The position numbers and the translations under genes are program-made. The notes beneath the pieces are model-generated. The model was not told where the DNA came from. It searched no databases and saw nothing but the letters and a program-made list of their open reading frames with translations. From Leptidea sinapis (Eukaryota > Arthropoda > Insecta > Lepidoptera > Pieridae): DNA of 64,000 bases. The stretch lies in NCBI RefSeq assembly GCF_905404315.1, contig NC_066312.1, positions 7,427,001 through 7,491,000 on the forward strand. The letters run 5' to 3'. Every line of letters starts with the position of its first letter. Position 1 is the first letter of the stretch. Of this stretch, positions 22,501 to 28,756 are shown piece by piece.

Positions 22501-24031
22501 TATGACTATTAAATAATCATTTGAAAAACATCATATACCTTAGTCTTGCCATAAATACTGAAACAAAGAAAAACTTTTACAGTGTGTTAGTTTAATACAT
22601 AAATATAAAACATAAAAAACTTATTCGAAGTAGTCTCCATTGGCTGCAATACAGTGCTTTAGACGTTGGCTAGGTATCAATAGAATCACGCACTCTTTCC
22701 ATGGGAAAATTCTTCACTGCCAATCGTACAGATTGCTTTAGGGACTCCAAATTATCATGGCGTTTAGAGCAAGCCGTACTCTCTAAAACTGGCCATAAAT
22801 CATAGTCCAGCGGATTAAGATCAGGCCTAGACAGCGGCCAGTCTTCAGCTCTGATGACCCGCCGCTTAGTCTTGGTGGAAAGACCATTCTTGGTTTTTGA
22901 ACATGGTGTCGTTAAGGGGCTTCACTACCTTCTCAAGAATGGTATCTTGATACACTTGTGCCGATGTTTTAATACCATTTTCACAAAAGTATGGCTCAGT
23001 CACTCCTTCATAGCTAATACCCCACCAAACCACCACTGAAGTCGGATAGTGCCCACGTTGCACCCTGTCGACTAATTGGGAAGCTTCCTTTGAGCATAAA
23101 TACGGTCATTTTATTTGTTAAAATATTGCTCAATTGTAAAATAAATTGTCAGTAGTTGTTTCAATTTTACCCCCCTATTCTTTTTTAAATCATCAGTTTA
23201 CTCAAGTTTACCAGTGTGAGGTTCCTTTGCACAGGAAGCCGACTAGATTATGGGTACCACAACGGCGCCTATTTCTGCCGTGAAACAGTAATGTGTAAAC
23301 ATTACTGTGTTTCGGTCTGAAGGGTATTCATTATAACAATAGAGTGCATATTGTACGAAATAATTCTTGATGTTATGAAATATCATTGTCAAATTGATAA
23401 AGAACAGTATTTCATTTATTATGTACAGAGCAACGTCTGTCGGGTCAGCTAGTTATTTTATAGAATATTTATGCACTTTATTGCATACTTCTTTCAAATT
23501 TATATATTTAATCTCAAAGTGTGGGATATCACATAAAAATAACAAACTGTTTAGTTTTGCAACGGGGCATATTGGGGTTGAGCAGATTATCAGCAATTGT
23601 AAAGTAGATCCTGTAGACGGAGCCACAATCTGAGAGTTGTACAAGACATACCAAAATTTTGGTCGAAGCGTCACTCGGATGGTTGGCTCAGTTGATAACG
23701 GAACCCTAGAGGCGAGGGTTCGAGTCCCGCATCGTCCATAAATTTTGGTACAAATTAAATTTGAATATAGATAAAGGCTTGGATTGGCTGGCTCTTCCTT
23801 CTGAGCATTTTTAAAACTTGCACTCAAAAAATCTGCCGTCTGTTCCTCTCGCCGCTGCCTATGGAGAAAAACACCTTATGGCTCAGAGAAAGGTCTATGT
23901 TTTATTTATATTTTAAAAGATGTCGTTAATATTGTGTGAAAAGAAACCTCCTAATGACTTTCAAACATTATTTTCAGATTCCACTGAAGGATAACCGACA
24001 GAACAAGAATGAGACATTAGAAAATAAGTAG
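1555..24031 (+). CDS. pins: Pins (partner of inscuteable; LGN/GPSM2 orthologue), ten coding exons
   Basis: Assembled as join(1555..1593, 5977..6206, 6443..6721, 7459..7698, 10300..10564, 13248..13430, 14826..15022, 21093..21282, 22362..22490, 23978..24031). All introns are GT-AG, all phases agree, and the total is 1806 nt or 601 residues, close to Drosophila Pins and vertebrate LGN. Residues about 20-375 are a TPR array with repeated LGN-Y/H signatures (for example SQLGNAYFYLGDY, CYSLGNTYTLL). Residues 376-439 are a linker containing RVRRQSMEQL. Residues 440-585 hold four GoLoco motifs, each ending in a (D/E)xQR core. Family knowledge: TPRs bind Inscuteable or Mud/NuMA, the phosphorylated linker binds Dlg, and GoLoco motifs bind GDP-loaded G-alpha-i at the cell cortex to orient the spindle. 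Introns 1, 4, 5 and 7 are large and full of transposon debris, but no exon is broken. The start is the ATG of exon 1, which has a usable context but little conservation to confirm it. Confidence 0.95.
2146..2892 (-). mobile_element. LINE 3'-end repeat (family C), interrupted by a second LINE
   Basis: Two outer parts, 2146-2230 and about 2670-2892, together match on the minus strand the repeat also seen at 21850-22168, 23205-23330 and 49105-49362. Shared words include CTTACACATTACTGCTTCAC and the ATCCTGTGCAAAGGAGCC end. The middle (about 2231-2670) is a different LINE fragment inserted into it. Family C looks like the 3' untranslated end of a non-LTR retrotransposon, but the window holds no copy that joins it to coding sequence. 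Confidence 0.6.
2231..2670 (-). mobile_element. LINE-B fragment: reverse-transcriptase C-terminus plus 3' UTR
   Basis: The minus strand encodes YNTRNKGLLVTNSSRLHKIH and then about 45 further residues ending in YLNDRTAWD, the typical C-terminal end of a Jockey/I-type lepidopteran reverse transcriptase. The 3' UTR and A-rich tail lie toward 2231. A closely related plus-strand copy is at 57800-58245, and two more pieces are at 61106-61237 and 62081-62340. The copy is 5'-truncated, as expected from target-primed insertion. The clade assignment is tentative. Confidence 0.7.
3300..3570 (+). mobile_element. Possible LINE 3' end in pins intron 1
   Basis: The plus strand at about 3330-3385 can be read as CFRHNVFASLRKGANL followed by a stop. 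This resembles the last residues of non-LTR retrotransposon proteins, and an untranslated stretch with an AATAAA near 3540 follows. No target duplication or second copy is visible in the window, so this is a weak call. The preceding 2990-3250 is moderately GC-rich and may belong to the same insertion, but I could not identify it. Confidence 0.25.
4664..5460 (-). mobile_element. RTE-like LINE fragment with reverse-transcriptase FADD box
   Basis: Minus-strand frame 5457-4978 contains LNHLIFADDLVLLEE, the polymerase catalytic box (F/Y-A-D-D), followed by MNTSKTKIITNS, FIYLGQVIS and KEINLRIATSWKNWSLKEI, all typical of RTE-type lepidopteran reverse transcriptases. After a few frame breaks, 4975-4664 continues with the C-terminal part (QQKWRWAGHM, KRGRQHTRWEDEIK, WKSLEEAFANQH). 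Endonuclease and N-terminal RT are missing. The copy is a dead, 5'-truncated insertion antisense to pins in intron 1. Confidence 0.75.
5977..6206 (+). CDS. pins: pins exon 2 (TPR 1-2)
   Basis: The acceptor TTTCAG is at 5971-5976 and the donor GTAAGC at 6207. The exon encodes residues 14-90. MCLELALEGERLCKAGDCRA begins TPR 1, and SAIYSQLGNAYFYLGDYSKA is TPR 2. The match to Drosophila Pins is nearly residue for residue from memory, and this exon alone identifies the gene. It ends in phase 2 (codon 90 is split AG|G). Intron 2 is only 236 bases. Confidence 0.95.
6443..6721 (+). CDS. pins: pins exon 3 (TPR 3-4)
   Basis: The acceptor is CTGCAG at 6437-6442 and the donor GTGAGT at 6722. The exon encodes residues 90-183 with the TPR cores EAKASGNLGNTLKVMG and GRALYNLGNVYHAQGKH. 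The fourth TPR carries the extended inter-helix loop (about HLGRVGQNDPGHFPQEVRDS) also present in the Drosophila protein. It ends in phase 2 with a split Glu codon (GA|G). Confidence 0.94.
6907..7068 (+). mobile_element. LINE-A 3' tail fragment (intron 3)
   Basis: A short copy of the repeat whose landmarks are TTGTTGCAAGAGAATGTGGG, a CAGGTGACCCGTAT block and a TCCTCCTTTTCCATAAAAAA end. The same tail lies next to reverse-transcriptase C-terminal coding at 14202-14655 and to endonuclease coding at 11275-12850. It is therefore the 3' end of a CR1/Jockey-like LINE rather than an independent SINE. Confidence 0.65.
7459..7698 (+). CDS. pins: pins exon 4 (TPR 5-6)
   Basis: The acceptor is TTACAG at 7453-7458 and the donor GTAAGT at 7699. 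The exon encodes residues 183-263 with GRACGNLGNTCYLLGDFSRA (TPR 5) and RRANSNLGNSHIFLGQFENA (TPR 6). The split codon at the end is AA|G (Lys263). Intron 4 (2601 bases) holds a THAP-like MITE at 8228-8597. Confidence 0.94.
8228..8597. mobile_element. MITE with CACGGACGAGTAAAA inverted ends and a THAP-like start
   Basis: The ends form terminal inverted repeats: CACGGACGAGTAAAAAAA at 8228 and its complement ending at 8597, extending through AGGACTCCG on both sides. Between them, at 8418 on the plus strand, an ATG starts MPSCIVKKFKNNNIK and soon stops. MPxC followed by a short cysteine spacing is the start of THAP zinc fingers, here with Phe where the second Cys is expected. This suggests a non-autonomous derivative of a THAP-bearing (P-like) DNA transposon. 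No target duplication is clear. Confidence 0.5.
9806..9855 (+). repeat. 18-base tandem repeat, about 2.8 copies
   Basis: The unit ACTGACTATAGCAGTTCC is repeated without change at 9807, 9825 and (partial) 9843. It is a small minisatellite within intron 4, with no sign of function. Confidence 0.8.
10300..10564 (+). CDS. pins: pins exon 5 (TPR 7-8)
   Basis: The acceptor is ATCACAG at 10293-10299 and the donor GTAAGA at 10565. The exon encodes residues 263-351, including VEAQACYSLGNTYTLLREYR (TPR 7) and GRACWSLGNAHAALGNHEKA (TPR 8). It ends in phase 0 after Lys-Glu. Intron 5 is 2683 bases and carries two transposon copies. Confidence 0.94.
10598..10965 (-). mobile_element. Dispersed repeat with tRNA-like A/B boxes and terminal hairpin (copy 1)
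   Basis: About 370 bases, alignable over the full length with 47941-48303. Read on the minus strand it contains a tRNA-like block with an A-box-like TAGCTCAGAT stretch and a B-box-like GGTCCGAATCC. One end is a perfect small hairpin CCGAGC..GCTCGG (10610-10624) followed by TCGTCCGGAT; the other end is AATTCTTGTAAATATATATA-like. The hairpin suggests a Helitron-like end and the boxes suggest a SINE. I cannot decide between them. Confidence 0.55.
11275..12850 (-). mobile_element. CR1/Jockey-like LINE-A remnant: endonuclease, 3' region and tail
   Basis: On the minus strand, 12814-12305 encodes an APE-type endonuclease (NIWGIHSNLNSVHHHLETAQ, VCVYVREDILYRRLGNFEGK, IYACVYRPHSG, EIVVLCDFNGYTAEWLGS). 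This continues in 12292-12062 after a stop. Minus-strand 11895-11443 is the region between endonuclease and polymerase (RGNKTVPPDSLIRAIARAKS, LPPLHMRNDTLANTEKEKAD). It is then fused directly to the last RT codons (PAVELWNEL-like reading) and the family tail at 11275-11400. The catalytic RT is therefore deleted. Stops and frame breaks make it a pseudogene. It lies antisense in pins intron 5. Confidence 0.8.
13248..13430 (+). CDS. pins: pins exon 6 (end of TPR array, linker with RRQS site)
   Basis: The acceptor is TTTTCCACAG ending at 13247 and the donor GTTCGT at 13431. The exon encodes residues 352-412. LGDVLGMATAQMNIGDLCKV closes the helical array. A Pro/Ser-rich stretch (VPSPPNSGADTAPR) leads to RVRRQSMEQLSLIQ (399-412). 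Ser404 occupies the position of the Aurora-A target serine of Drosophila Pins that recruits the Dlg guanylate-kinase domain. Phase 0 at both ends. Confidence 0.93.
13512..14342 (+). repeat. Near-identical tandem duplication of about 420 bases in intron 6
   Basis: Unit 1 (13512-13932) and unit 2 (13933-14342) start with ATTTTGATGTGAAATAATAC and end with GACGTCGCCTCAT. Unit 2 lacks about ten bases present in unit 1 near 13794; otherwise only a few single-base differences are visible. Each unit covers intron sequence plus the start of the LINE-A RT C-terminus, so the duplication arose after the LINE inserted. Confidence 0.9.
14202..14655 (+). mobile_element. LINE-A fragment: RT C-terminus and 3' tail (intron 6)
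   Basis: The plus-strand reading includes RVQLRAVRIVRKPLLCERLD, HLAISRDVASLCVLKHIYYK, CSEELFDLIPAAQFH, VRFSRNFLPRITNSF and ARCFQDNTFKKSGYTFRKS, the C-terminus of a CR1/Jockey-like reverse transcriptase. The family tail follows (GGTGACTCATACGCTCG...CCATAAAAAAAAAA). The copy is 5'-truncated, with its 5' part caught in the tandem duplication at 13512-14342. It lies in sense orientation inside pins. Confidence 0.8.
14826..15022 (+). CDS. pins: pins exon 7 (linker and GoLoco 1)
   Basis: The acceptor is TTACTCCCTAG ending at 14825 and the donor GTAAGT at 15023. The exon encodes residues 413-478, beginning ITPDSKKK, which continues the Drosophila-like KITPDGKR stretch. GoLoco 1 is ADLFMELIAKSQSHRMDEQR (440-459). 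It ends in phase 2 (AA|T, Asn478). The overlapping +1 frame is also open but does not resemble the family. Confidence 0.93.
15882..16754. mobile_element. Possible TIR element with GGCCTACCAT ends (intron 7)
   Basis: GGCCTACCATGA at 15882-15893 faces its inverted partner TGATGGTAGGCC at 16743-16754. Subterminal blocks are related in inverted order (AACTG, CAACCTAAAATGAACTG versus CCTAAACTGAACTGC, and CGTACCA). No coding sequence is seen. The inverted match is short and target duplications are not evident, so this is a moderate call. The rest of intron 7 from 15023 to 17400 shows nothing else I recognise. Confidence 0.4.
17425..17486 (+). promoter_or_regulatory. Candidate internal pins promoter (TATA, initiator, DPE-like)
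   Basis: Within intron 7, GATATATAC gives a TATA element at 17427-17432. The arthropod initiator TCAGT is at 17453-17457, and TGACG is at 17482-17486. If A17455 is +1, TATA lies at -28 to -23 and TGACG at +28 to +32, matching the downstream promoter element RGWYV at four of five positions. A first exon whose phase fits exon 8 follows immediately. This is inferred from sequence alone. Confidence 0.45.
17546..17595 (+). CDS. pins: Candidate alternative first exon for a GoLoco-only Pins isoform
   Basis: Two in-frame ATGs (17546 and 17567) open MNFTSVNMTPISEDCD, ending at a strong GTGAGT donor at 17596. Phase 2 (AG|) joins exon 8 to give Ser followed by QSEAMLNMIS, so the product would be 140 or 133 residues carrying GoLoco 2-4 only. 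A 22-codon upstream ORF (17481-17549) overlaps the first ATG as ATGA, which may favour the second start. Vertebrate GPSM1 makes a comparable short form (AGS3-SHORT) with the last three GPR motifs. It could also be a chance reading frame beside a chance donor. Confidence 0.45.
18375..18409. other. Hairpin: 15-base arms, 5-base loop
   Basis: TTCTTAAGATCAACC (18375-18389), TAGGT, GGTTGACCTTAAGAA (18395-18409). Arms pair at 14 of 15 positions. It lies in intron 7, downstream of the candidate alternative first exon. Confidence 0.7.
18565..19115. mobile_element. Cluster of LINE fragments in intron 7
   Basis: About 18565-18640 resembles, in the minus direction, the LINE-B 3' UTR (GAAGAAACGGCG.. and TTTTTTGCGCTCT). 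About 18745-18862 is a plus-strand LINE-A tail (CTTCAAAAAAAGCGCGTACA, GTTGCAAGAGAATGTGGGCG). About 18870-19115 is another common lepidopteran repeat type (AGCATGAGCTCACGCGATGG onward), probably part of a minus-strand non-LTR element. All are short and decayed. Confidence 0.45.
19664..20044 (+). mobile_element. Short Helitron-like element, 381 bases (copy 1)
   Basis: It begins TCTATATATGTATATAAAAA directly after an A and ends GGGTCAGCTAG directly before a T, fitting Helitron structure (5' TC, 3' CTAG, insertion between A and T, no target duplication). The second full copy at 44402-44777 shares the same two ends and the AACGGCTGGACCGATTTGGC block. 3' fragments ending CGTCTGTCGGGTCAGCTAG occur at 23453 and 50225. 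No coding sequence: non-autonomous. Confidence 0.6.
20440..20610 (+). mobile_element. RTE-like LINE 3' end (intron 7)
   Basis: The plus strand reads KIARENWTLKAKSRTTWKLL and then EEAYTHQGPYLCEYY and a stop. This matches the usual C-terminal W..LEEAY motif of RTE-type reverse transcriptases, followed by an AT-rich 3' UTR with AATAAA. It is a fragment only. Confidence 0.5.
20825..20985 (-). mobile_element. tRNA-derived SINE-like repeat, family B (copy 1)
   Basis: The minus strand has an A-box-like TTGGCTAAGTTAGGAAGAGC and a B-box-like GTGTTCGAGTCCC with tRNA-like spacing, followed by ATAAATTTTGGTTATAAATT. It aligns with the plus-strand copy at 23640-23770, including the flanking AAATTTTGGT words, so it is a dispersed repeat rather than a tRNA gene. 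Confidence 0.55.
21093..21282 (+). CDS. pins: pins exon 8 (GoLoco 2 and first half of GoLoco 3)
   Basis: The acceptor is CTATTCACAG ending at 21092 and the donor GTACTT at 21283. The exon encodes residues 478-541. GoLoco 2 is SEAMLNMISQLQSERIDSQR (480-499), slightly divergent because it lacks the usual aromatic after the acidic start. A basic linker (KKVKESKGASLPGL) leads to PEDDFLEMIARVQ, the first half of GoLoco 3, interrupted by intron 8 in phase 0. Confidence 0.93.
21436..21610 (+). mobile_element. LINE-A 3' tail (intron 8)
   Basis: A well-preserved tail: TACAAAAAAAGCGCGTACAC, AAAGGCCGGCAACCCTC, GTTGCAAGAGAATGTGGGCG, ACCAGGTGACCCGTACGCTC, TCCTCCTATTCCATAAAAAA. It serves as the reference copy for the other fragments in this window. 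Confidence 0.75.
21850..22168 (+). mobile_element. LINE 3'-end repeat, family C (intron 8)
   Basis: The most complete family C copy in the window. It runs from ACCAGTGGGAGGCTCCTTTG through TATTTCTGCCGTGAAGCAGT and AACATTACTGGGTTTCG to CAGCTGAACGTCCTGCTCGT and an A-run. It has no coding sequence. Confidence 0.65.
22362..22490 (+). CDS. pins: pins exon 9 (second half of GoLoco 3 and GoLoco 4)
   Basis: The acceptor is TTGTTTTCAG ending at 22361 and the donor GTAAGC at 22491. The exon encodes residues 542-584. GSRLEDQRSELP completes GoLoco 3 (531-552). DDDFFTQLMKAQSGRLDDQR (563-582) is a textbook GoLoco 4, with DDQR donating the Arg finger known to contact the G-alpha nucleotide. Phase 0 at both ends; 43 codons. 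Confidence 0.95.
22604..23090 (-). pseudogene. mariner-like transposase remnant (intron 9)
   Basis: The minus strand encodes VQRGHYPTSVVVWWGISYEG, then ENGIKTSAQVYQDTI, MFKNQEWSFHQD with a catalytic-position Asp, and after an internal deletion RAEDWPLSRPDLNPLDYDLW and NFPMERVRDSI, the C-terminal half of a Tc1/mariner-superfamily transposase. The N-terminal DNA-binding half is absent, and about 20 codons after HQD are missing. No inverted repeats were found at its edges. It is a dead fragment antisense to pins. Confidence 0.75.
23205..23453 (+). mobile_element. Family C fragment abutting a Helitron-like 3' end
   Basis: About 23205-23330 is a partial family C copy (GAGGTTCCTTTGCACAGGAA to TGTGTTTCGGTCTGAAGGG). 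It breaks off and runs directly into a Helitron-like 3' part ending CAACGTCTGTCGGGTCAGCTAG at 23453, followed by T. A similar 3' end closes at 50225. It could be a captured chimera or two independent insertions. Confidence 0.5.
23640..23770 (+). mobile_element. tRNA-derived SINE-like repeat, family B (copy 2)
   Basis: TGGTTGGCTCAGTTGATAAC supplies an A box and AGGGTTCGAGTCCCGC a perfect B box about 25 bases later. The block sits between two AAATTTTGGT words. It matches the minus-strand copy at 20825-20985 across and beyond the tRNA-like block. The acceptor-stem pairing of a real tRNA is not visible. Confidence 0.55.
23978..24031 (+). CDS. pins: pins exon 10 (C-terminus)
   Basis: The acceptor is ATTTTCAG ending at 23977. 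Seventeen codons, IPLKDNRQNKNETLENK, are followed by TAG at 24029-24031. The first residues complete the GoLoco 4 boundary (DDQRAT|IP). The tail is short and polar and ends directly after the last GoLoco, as in LGN, with no PDZ-binding terminus. Confidence 0.85.
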   Translation: MPLKDNRQNKNETLENK

Positions 24032-24080
24032 GTTTGTTCTATGTTGAATTTATGTTAACATCGAATGTTATCAAAGAAAC

Positions 24081-24218
24081 CAAAGAGTTTATATATTGGC
24101 CTTAGAGCGCTCTGTTGTTACGTTAAGCTCTAGAATTATGACTGAAAACATAATGGTCCTCATTGCGACATTCTGATAAAATATTCTTCGTGTTCTAACA
24201 TTGTATATAAACTCTTTG
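24081..24218. repeat. 138-base element bounded by a 15-base inverted repeat
   Basis: CAAAGAGTTTATATA at 24081 and its exact complement TATATAAACTCTTTG ending at 24218, with GGCC-containing words on the inner left and outer right. It could be a very small MITE or a foldable segment of the pins 3' UTR, 50 bases after the stop codon. Confidence 0.5.
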
Positions 24219-27200
24219 AGCTGGCCTAACGTTTTATTACTTGTTTATAAAATGGTGTCTAGACTATACACCTATTTACTTGATTATATTCAGATAACTT
24301 ATTAAGTCATAAAACACATGATTTATAACATAATAAATAATTCACCATGGGGGTCGTGACGAAAAATGTTGTGTTGCCCCGAATGTTGTTACAAACGAAT
24401 TTGATAGGCTATAGAAATTGCATGACTAGAACATTCATTGGCAATTATTTTTGTGAAAATGTTCAGACTGTAAACGACAATGCTTATAAAAAGTGCTAGC
24501 CCTTTTTGCGAATATTTTTTTTTCTTGCTGTTGACTTTAATCTAGATTATTATTATATTATGTTTATATTTCACACGAGTACTAAGACATTATACATTAA
24601 ATTAACTAATATAAAAAACTATGGCTATTAATATTTACAAATATTGTTTTATTATAATAACTAGTTGCAAGTAATGTTTTAAGAGAATTTAAATAGTTGT
24701 ATAAGCTAGTGAGGGAGTGTGAAAGTGAAAACGTTATATACTACTTATGTCGATCACTAGGTGTCCGCGGTGCCATATATCATCGGTTCGGACAACGCGT
24801 CAGTTATATCATTTAGCCATCTTTAAAAATACACCCTAGATGTAGGTTTTCGGTGAAATGCGTGTTTGTTTCTTACTGATAATATACCTAATAGATAACT
24901 ACAAATAAAGTAATATTTATGTATCGTATCTTATCTATATGACAAGAAAAAGAAAACAACATAAACATACATCCGTTTCATTCTCACAACCGGACGTGGC
25001 TGTAGGCAATGACCTAATTATTCATATATTGACTCATTATTTATCATGCATTTAGCGGTCATCGTGTGTTTGACATTAGTTAAACTGTTTCTTTGGCTAA
25101 AAGGTGCATATATTCAACGCGCAGTTAAAATATAAGTATTAGTATAGCTATGGGGCTTGAGATCAGCAGCAGTTTTAATTCTATGAGCGTATTCGTAATG
25201 ACTTATCGGGAGCTTAAAACTTCGCTAATAATTGTTTGATAAAAATCGTATTCATAATCGCATAAGAGCTTAAACACTATCCTTCTGATAATGTTGATAA
25301 GTAAGGAATCCTCTATAAATTTATTCTAAGCCTTTCATAGTAAAAAATGCCGGCATCCGTCATCTGTTTCCGAATGGACGTTTGATTTTCGATGACAGTC
25401 AGTTTATAATGTTAAGCTGGGGTCACAATAACGCCAAATGTATTTCTTTTTAAATCGAGTAATAAAAATTGATTGTTAAGTGAATTTCTATAAATCAAAG
25501 CAAGACATTAATCTATTGTTATTACTTTAACTAAAACCGAACCTCATTACGCGTAATGTTGGTGAAAATAAGCCCCATAATTACATAATTAAATATTCCC
25601 GCGTGAATTTGAATTTTTTTCTTTGTAATTTTTGACATTCTATCTATTTGACACTTCTTAATTTGATATTGTAAGTTGTCTATTCTCAGAGACTTAACCT
25701 CGATGCATAGATCAAAATCATTTTTTTTTCTCCGCAATGGTAAATGGTACAATATAACTTGTCGAAGTTTTAACAAACGGTTATGAATAATGAATTTTAT
25801 CGAACGTTCGATAGACTTAAAACACGTTTTAACTAATGTATGTATAAACCTTCAATAAGTGTTTTATTATTCAATGTTATCGCCTTGCAATAATACTGAA
25901 AACAATACAAAAAGAACTCATATATAGAATGTGTACTTTTTGTAAAAAAAACATTTAATTATGGACACGAGGCCAAAGTTATCTATATTCCCGAAGTCTC
26001 GTGTTAGATATTAATCCCATATGAAGGTCACCCAGCGCTTGTGACTGTATCACAAATGGGTTGGGCATTTTTAACGAAAAATATTAAATTTATACTTATT
26101 GTATTAAAACAAAATACTTATTTTTTGGGGGGTAAAACTTTATAGTAATATAGACTTCAAACATTATTATGAAGGTTTTAGCTTTATACAAAACAATGAA
26201 ATAGTATCAAACCCCAAATAATTTTATAAGTGTTCAGTGGAGTTATGTTAAGTATAAAAAAAGTGTGCTAATTTAATCTGTTGTATCTTTAATACATGCT
26301 ACAATTGGTAATTTGGTAGTTCAGGTTAAATTTTGTTATTGAATTATAGTTAATAAACTACTGAGTTTGATTTAGCAGCCTGCTACTTTGTTTAACGTAA
26401 GTCTGATTTATATGATGTTGTGAAAATTGTAACTTAAAAAAGACACATCTATAATAAATTATTATTAGTCACGTAACAGTATGTACGCGATATGATTTTT
26501 GCATGAAGTTCCGTACAATCAATGAAGTTCTATATACATATAAGGACATATCATTCGCAGTCTGATAGCGGAAAGACAAAAGTGTGCTTAAAGACAATGC
26601 AAGCACAGTTTTCTCCTTAATAATGTGTAAATTGTCACTGTCCGAATCAAAGCTGAACTGAATAAATGTTTTGCATTGCTGCTTATTGACCAAAAATGGA
26701 GTAAATGCGGCAATGTATAGATGTAGAAGTCGAAGTTTATTATAGTGTAATTTGTGGCAAGTTCCATATTTCGTATAGTGATATGTCTATACATACCCCA
26801 GGCCCCGACTGACTGACCTTTTAAAGGACTACATGTGTTTCAGTGTATTTGAAAATGTTATGTTCAATTACTGTTCTAAATTTTGTACTTTGAGTTAAAA
26901 GAATAGAGTTATTTCGATAGTGATTTCGATTAAAAGTTCAGTTTCACACTCGATTCTATCACAAAGCTTATATTATTAATAGTAGTAGTTTGTAAGTAAG
27001 CCAAGTTAAGAAAATATTCAAATGTAACAACACTTCACTATATAATGTAGGTAAATAATAATAAAATTAATTGAATGATTGGTTCGCGCCATCTTCTGTT
27101 ATAAATTATAAACACTGAATCTCTTGTATATTTTTTTAGCTTCTGTCTATAAAGGTCTCTATTTATACGAGAAAGAGTGCTCATATTATAAACTATATGT

Positions 27201-28651
27201 TTTCAACATAATTGGTGCTGCATCGTTATTTAACCGAAACTGTATATAATTTTATGAGGTTTTAAAAAGTAATAAATATTATGCAATCTCTTTGGCTATT
27301 TTTAAGTTTTGTGAGTGATAATTATAAGTGGTTGGTTAACGACTATATTGACATAACATCACAAATGATTGACAATAAAAACTTGAATATTTATTGAAAT
27401 GCCATAATAGATTTTGCCAAATTAAATGTTAGCCATAATTAAAACTATGCGATAAATGAATAATCTCACGGTTTCATTGCAAATTTAAACATTCCAACAT
27501 GTAAGACAATTTCTACGTTAAAAACAGAAAAAAATATTTTGCCATTTATATAATTTTTACACTTCATAGCTACAGTTAAGATTTTTTTATTATTTGGAAC
27601 GATCAGATTCAGGCTATGTGAAACTTTCTTTTTTTATTTTCACATAATTTGTATTTTTTTTACTAAATAAATGTAATGATAAATAATATAAGGCATTTAT
27701 TGGACTAAATAAACGGCGATTATTTATGAACTCTTAGGTATATTTATCTTATTCTATCTATCTTAACTTTGTAAGTTATCATATAAGATAAATCTATGTT
27801 GAGTATTGCAACTATCATTAGTTTATTGTTTATATATACAGGGTTATTGCATTTCCGTCTCGAGTTTTAAATTATGTGTTTTGTTTGCTGAACCGAAGAC
27901 TTAAATAAATTATCAAAAAATTGCTGATTGGCATCATAAGATTATGAATCGAATAAAATCATAAGAAACTTTTTTATTTGCTCACATGGCCGAAGTATCT
28001 AACTAAACAGCTAACTGGCGCGTGCCATGGAAAATGACCGTGCATTAAAGCTCCGCTGGTGAATTATATGTTATTGTGCGCAGAAGTAATATGATGCATA
28101 TAAATTTTAATATTCTATATTTTTGTGGGCAGAAATAGAATGAATGATGATGAACACATGAATTTTAAGAAGATTGTGTTTCCGTTATTTTACTATTAAT
28201 CTTAAAGCTTTATTAATTATTCTACTCGGATTGCTTGATATACCATATTTATTCCCCAAGGCGACGCTACAAAAAATATCCTGTCTATATAATAATAAAG
28301 ATTTAATGTAATTTTTATTTGCTCTGAATCATATATTAGAAATTCTGAAGTTCCTTTCTGATACTGTTGCTTCCCGTCTTGATGTTAAATACCTATTAAA
28401 ATGTATTCCATCACAAACTAATCTGAGTATTTTGTAAACAACTATGGCCTAATAGTTTTTTCTGCAACTGTTGTGTAATAGGGGGCATTAAAACACGAAT
28501 GTGGGTTTATCACACTAGGCTTCGCCTTGTGGTGATTTTAATACCTAATTATCAACCGTTGCATACAAGACTTTATCTACACCCATAATATGAATCCTCT
28601 ATAAAAGATTCTGAAACAGTCAGCTTACTGCTAACATTAAAAGGCCAGTCC

Positions 28652-28756
28652 TAGTAACCATTATATCATCCAAACGAGTGTTGTAATGAAAATGGATGAT
28701 GTAATGTTGTACTGAATTTCATTACAACACTGGTTTGTATGATGTAATGGTTATTA
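28652..28756. other. Long stem-loop: 40-base arms, 25-base loop
   Basis: The left arm 28652-28691 (ends GAGTGTTGTAATGAAA) pairs with the right arm 28717-28756 (starts TTTCATTACAACACT) at about 35 of 40 positions. The loop contains GGATGATGTAATGTTGTA, an extra partial repeat of the arm. It resembles a pre-miRNA or a tiny palindromic MITE. No target duplication is clear. Confidence 0.65.

Noticed and set aside
23675..23745. tRNA gene (plus strand) with perfect B box
   Set aside because: Same repeat family as 20825-20985. A cloverleaf cannot be completed, and it lies inside pins intron 9.
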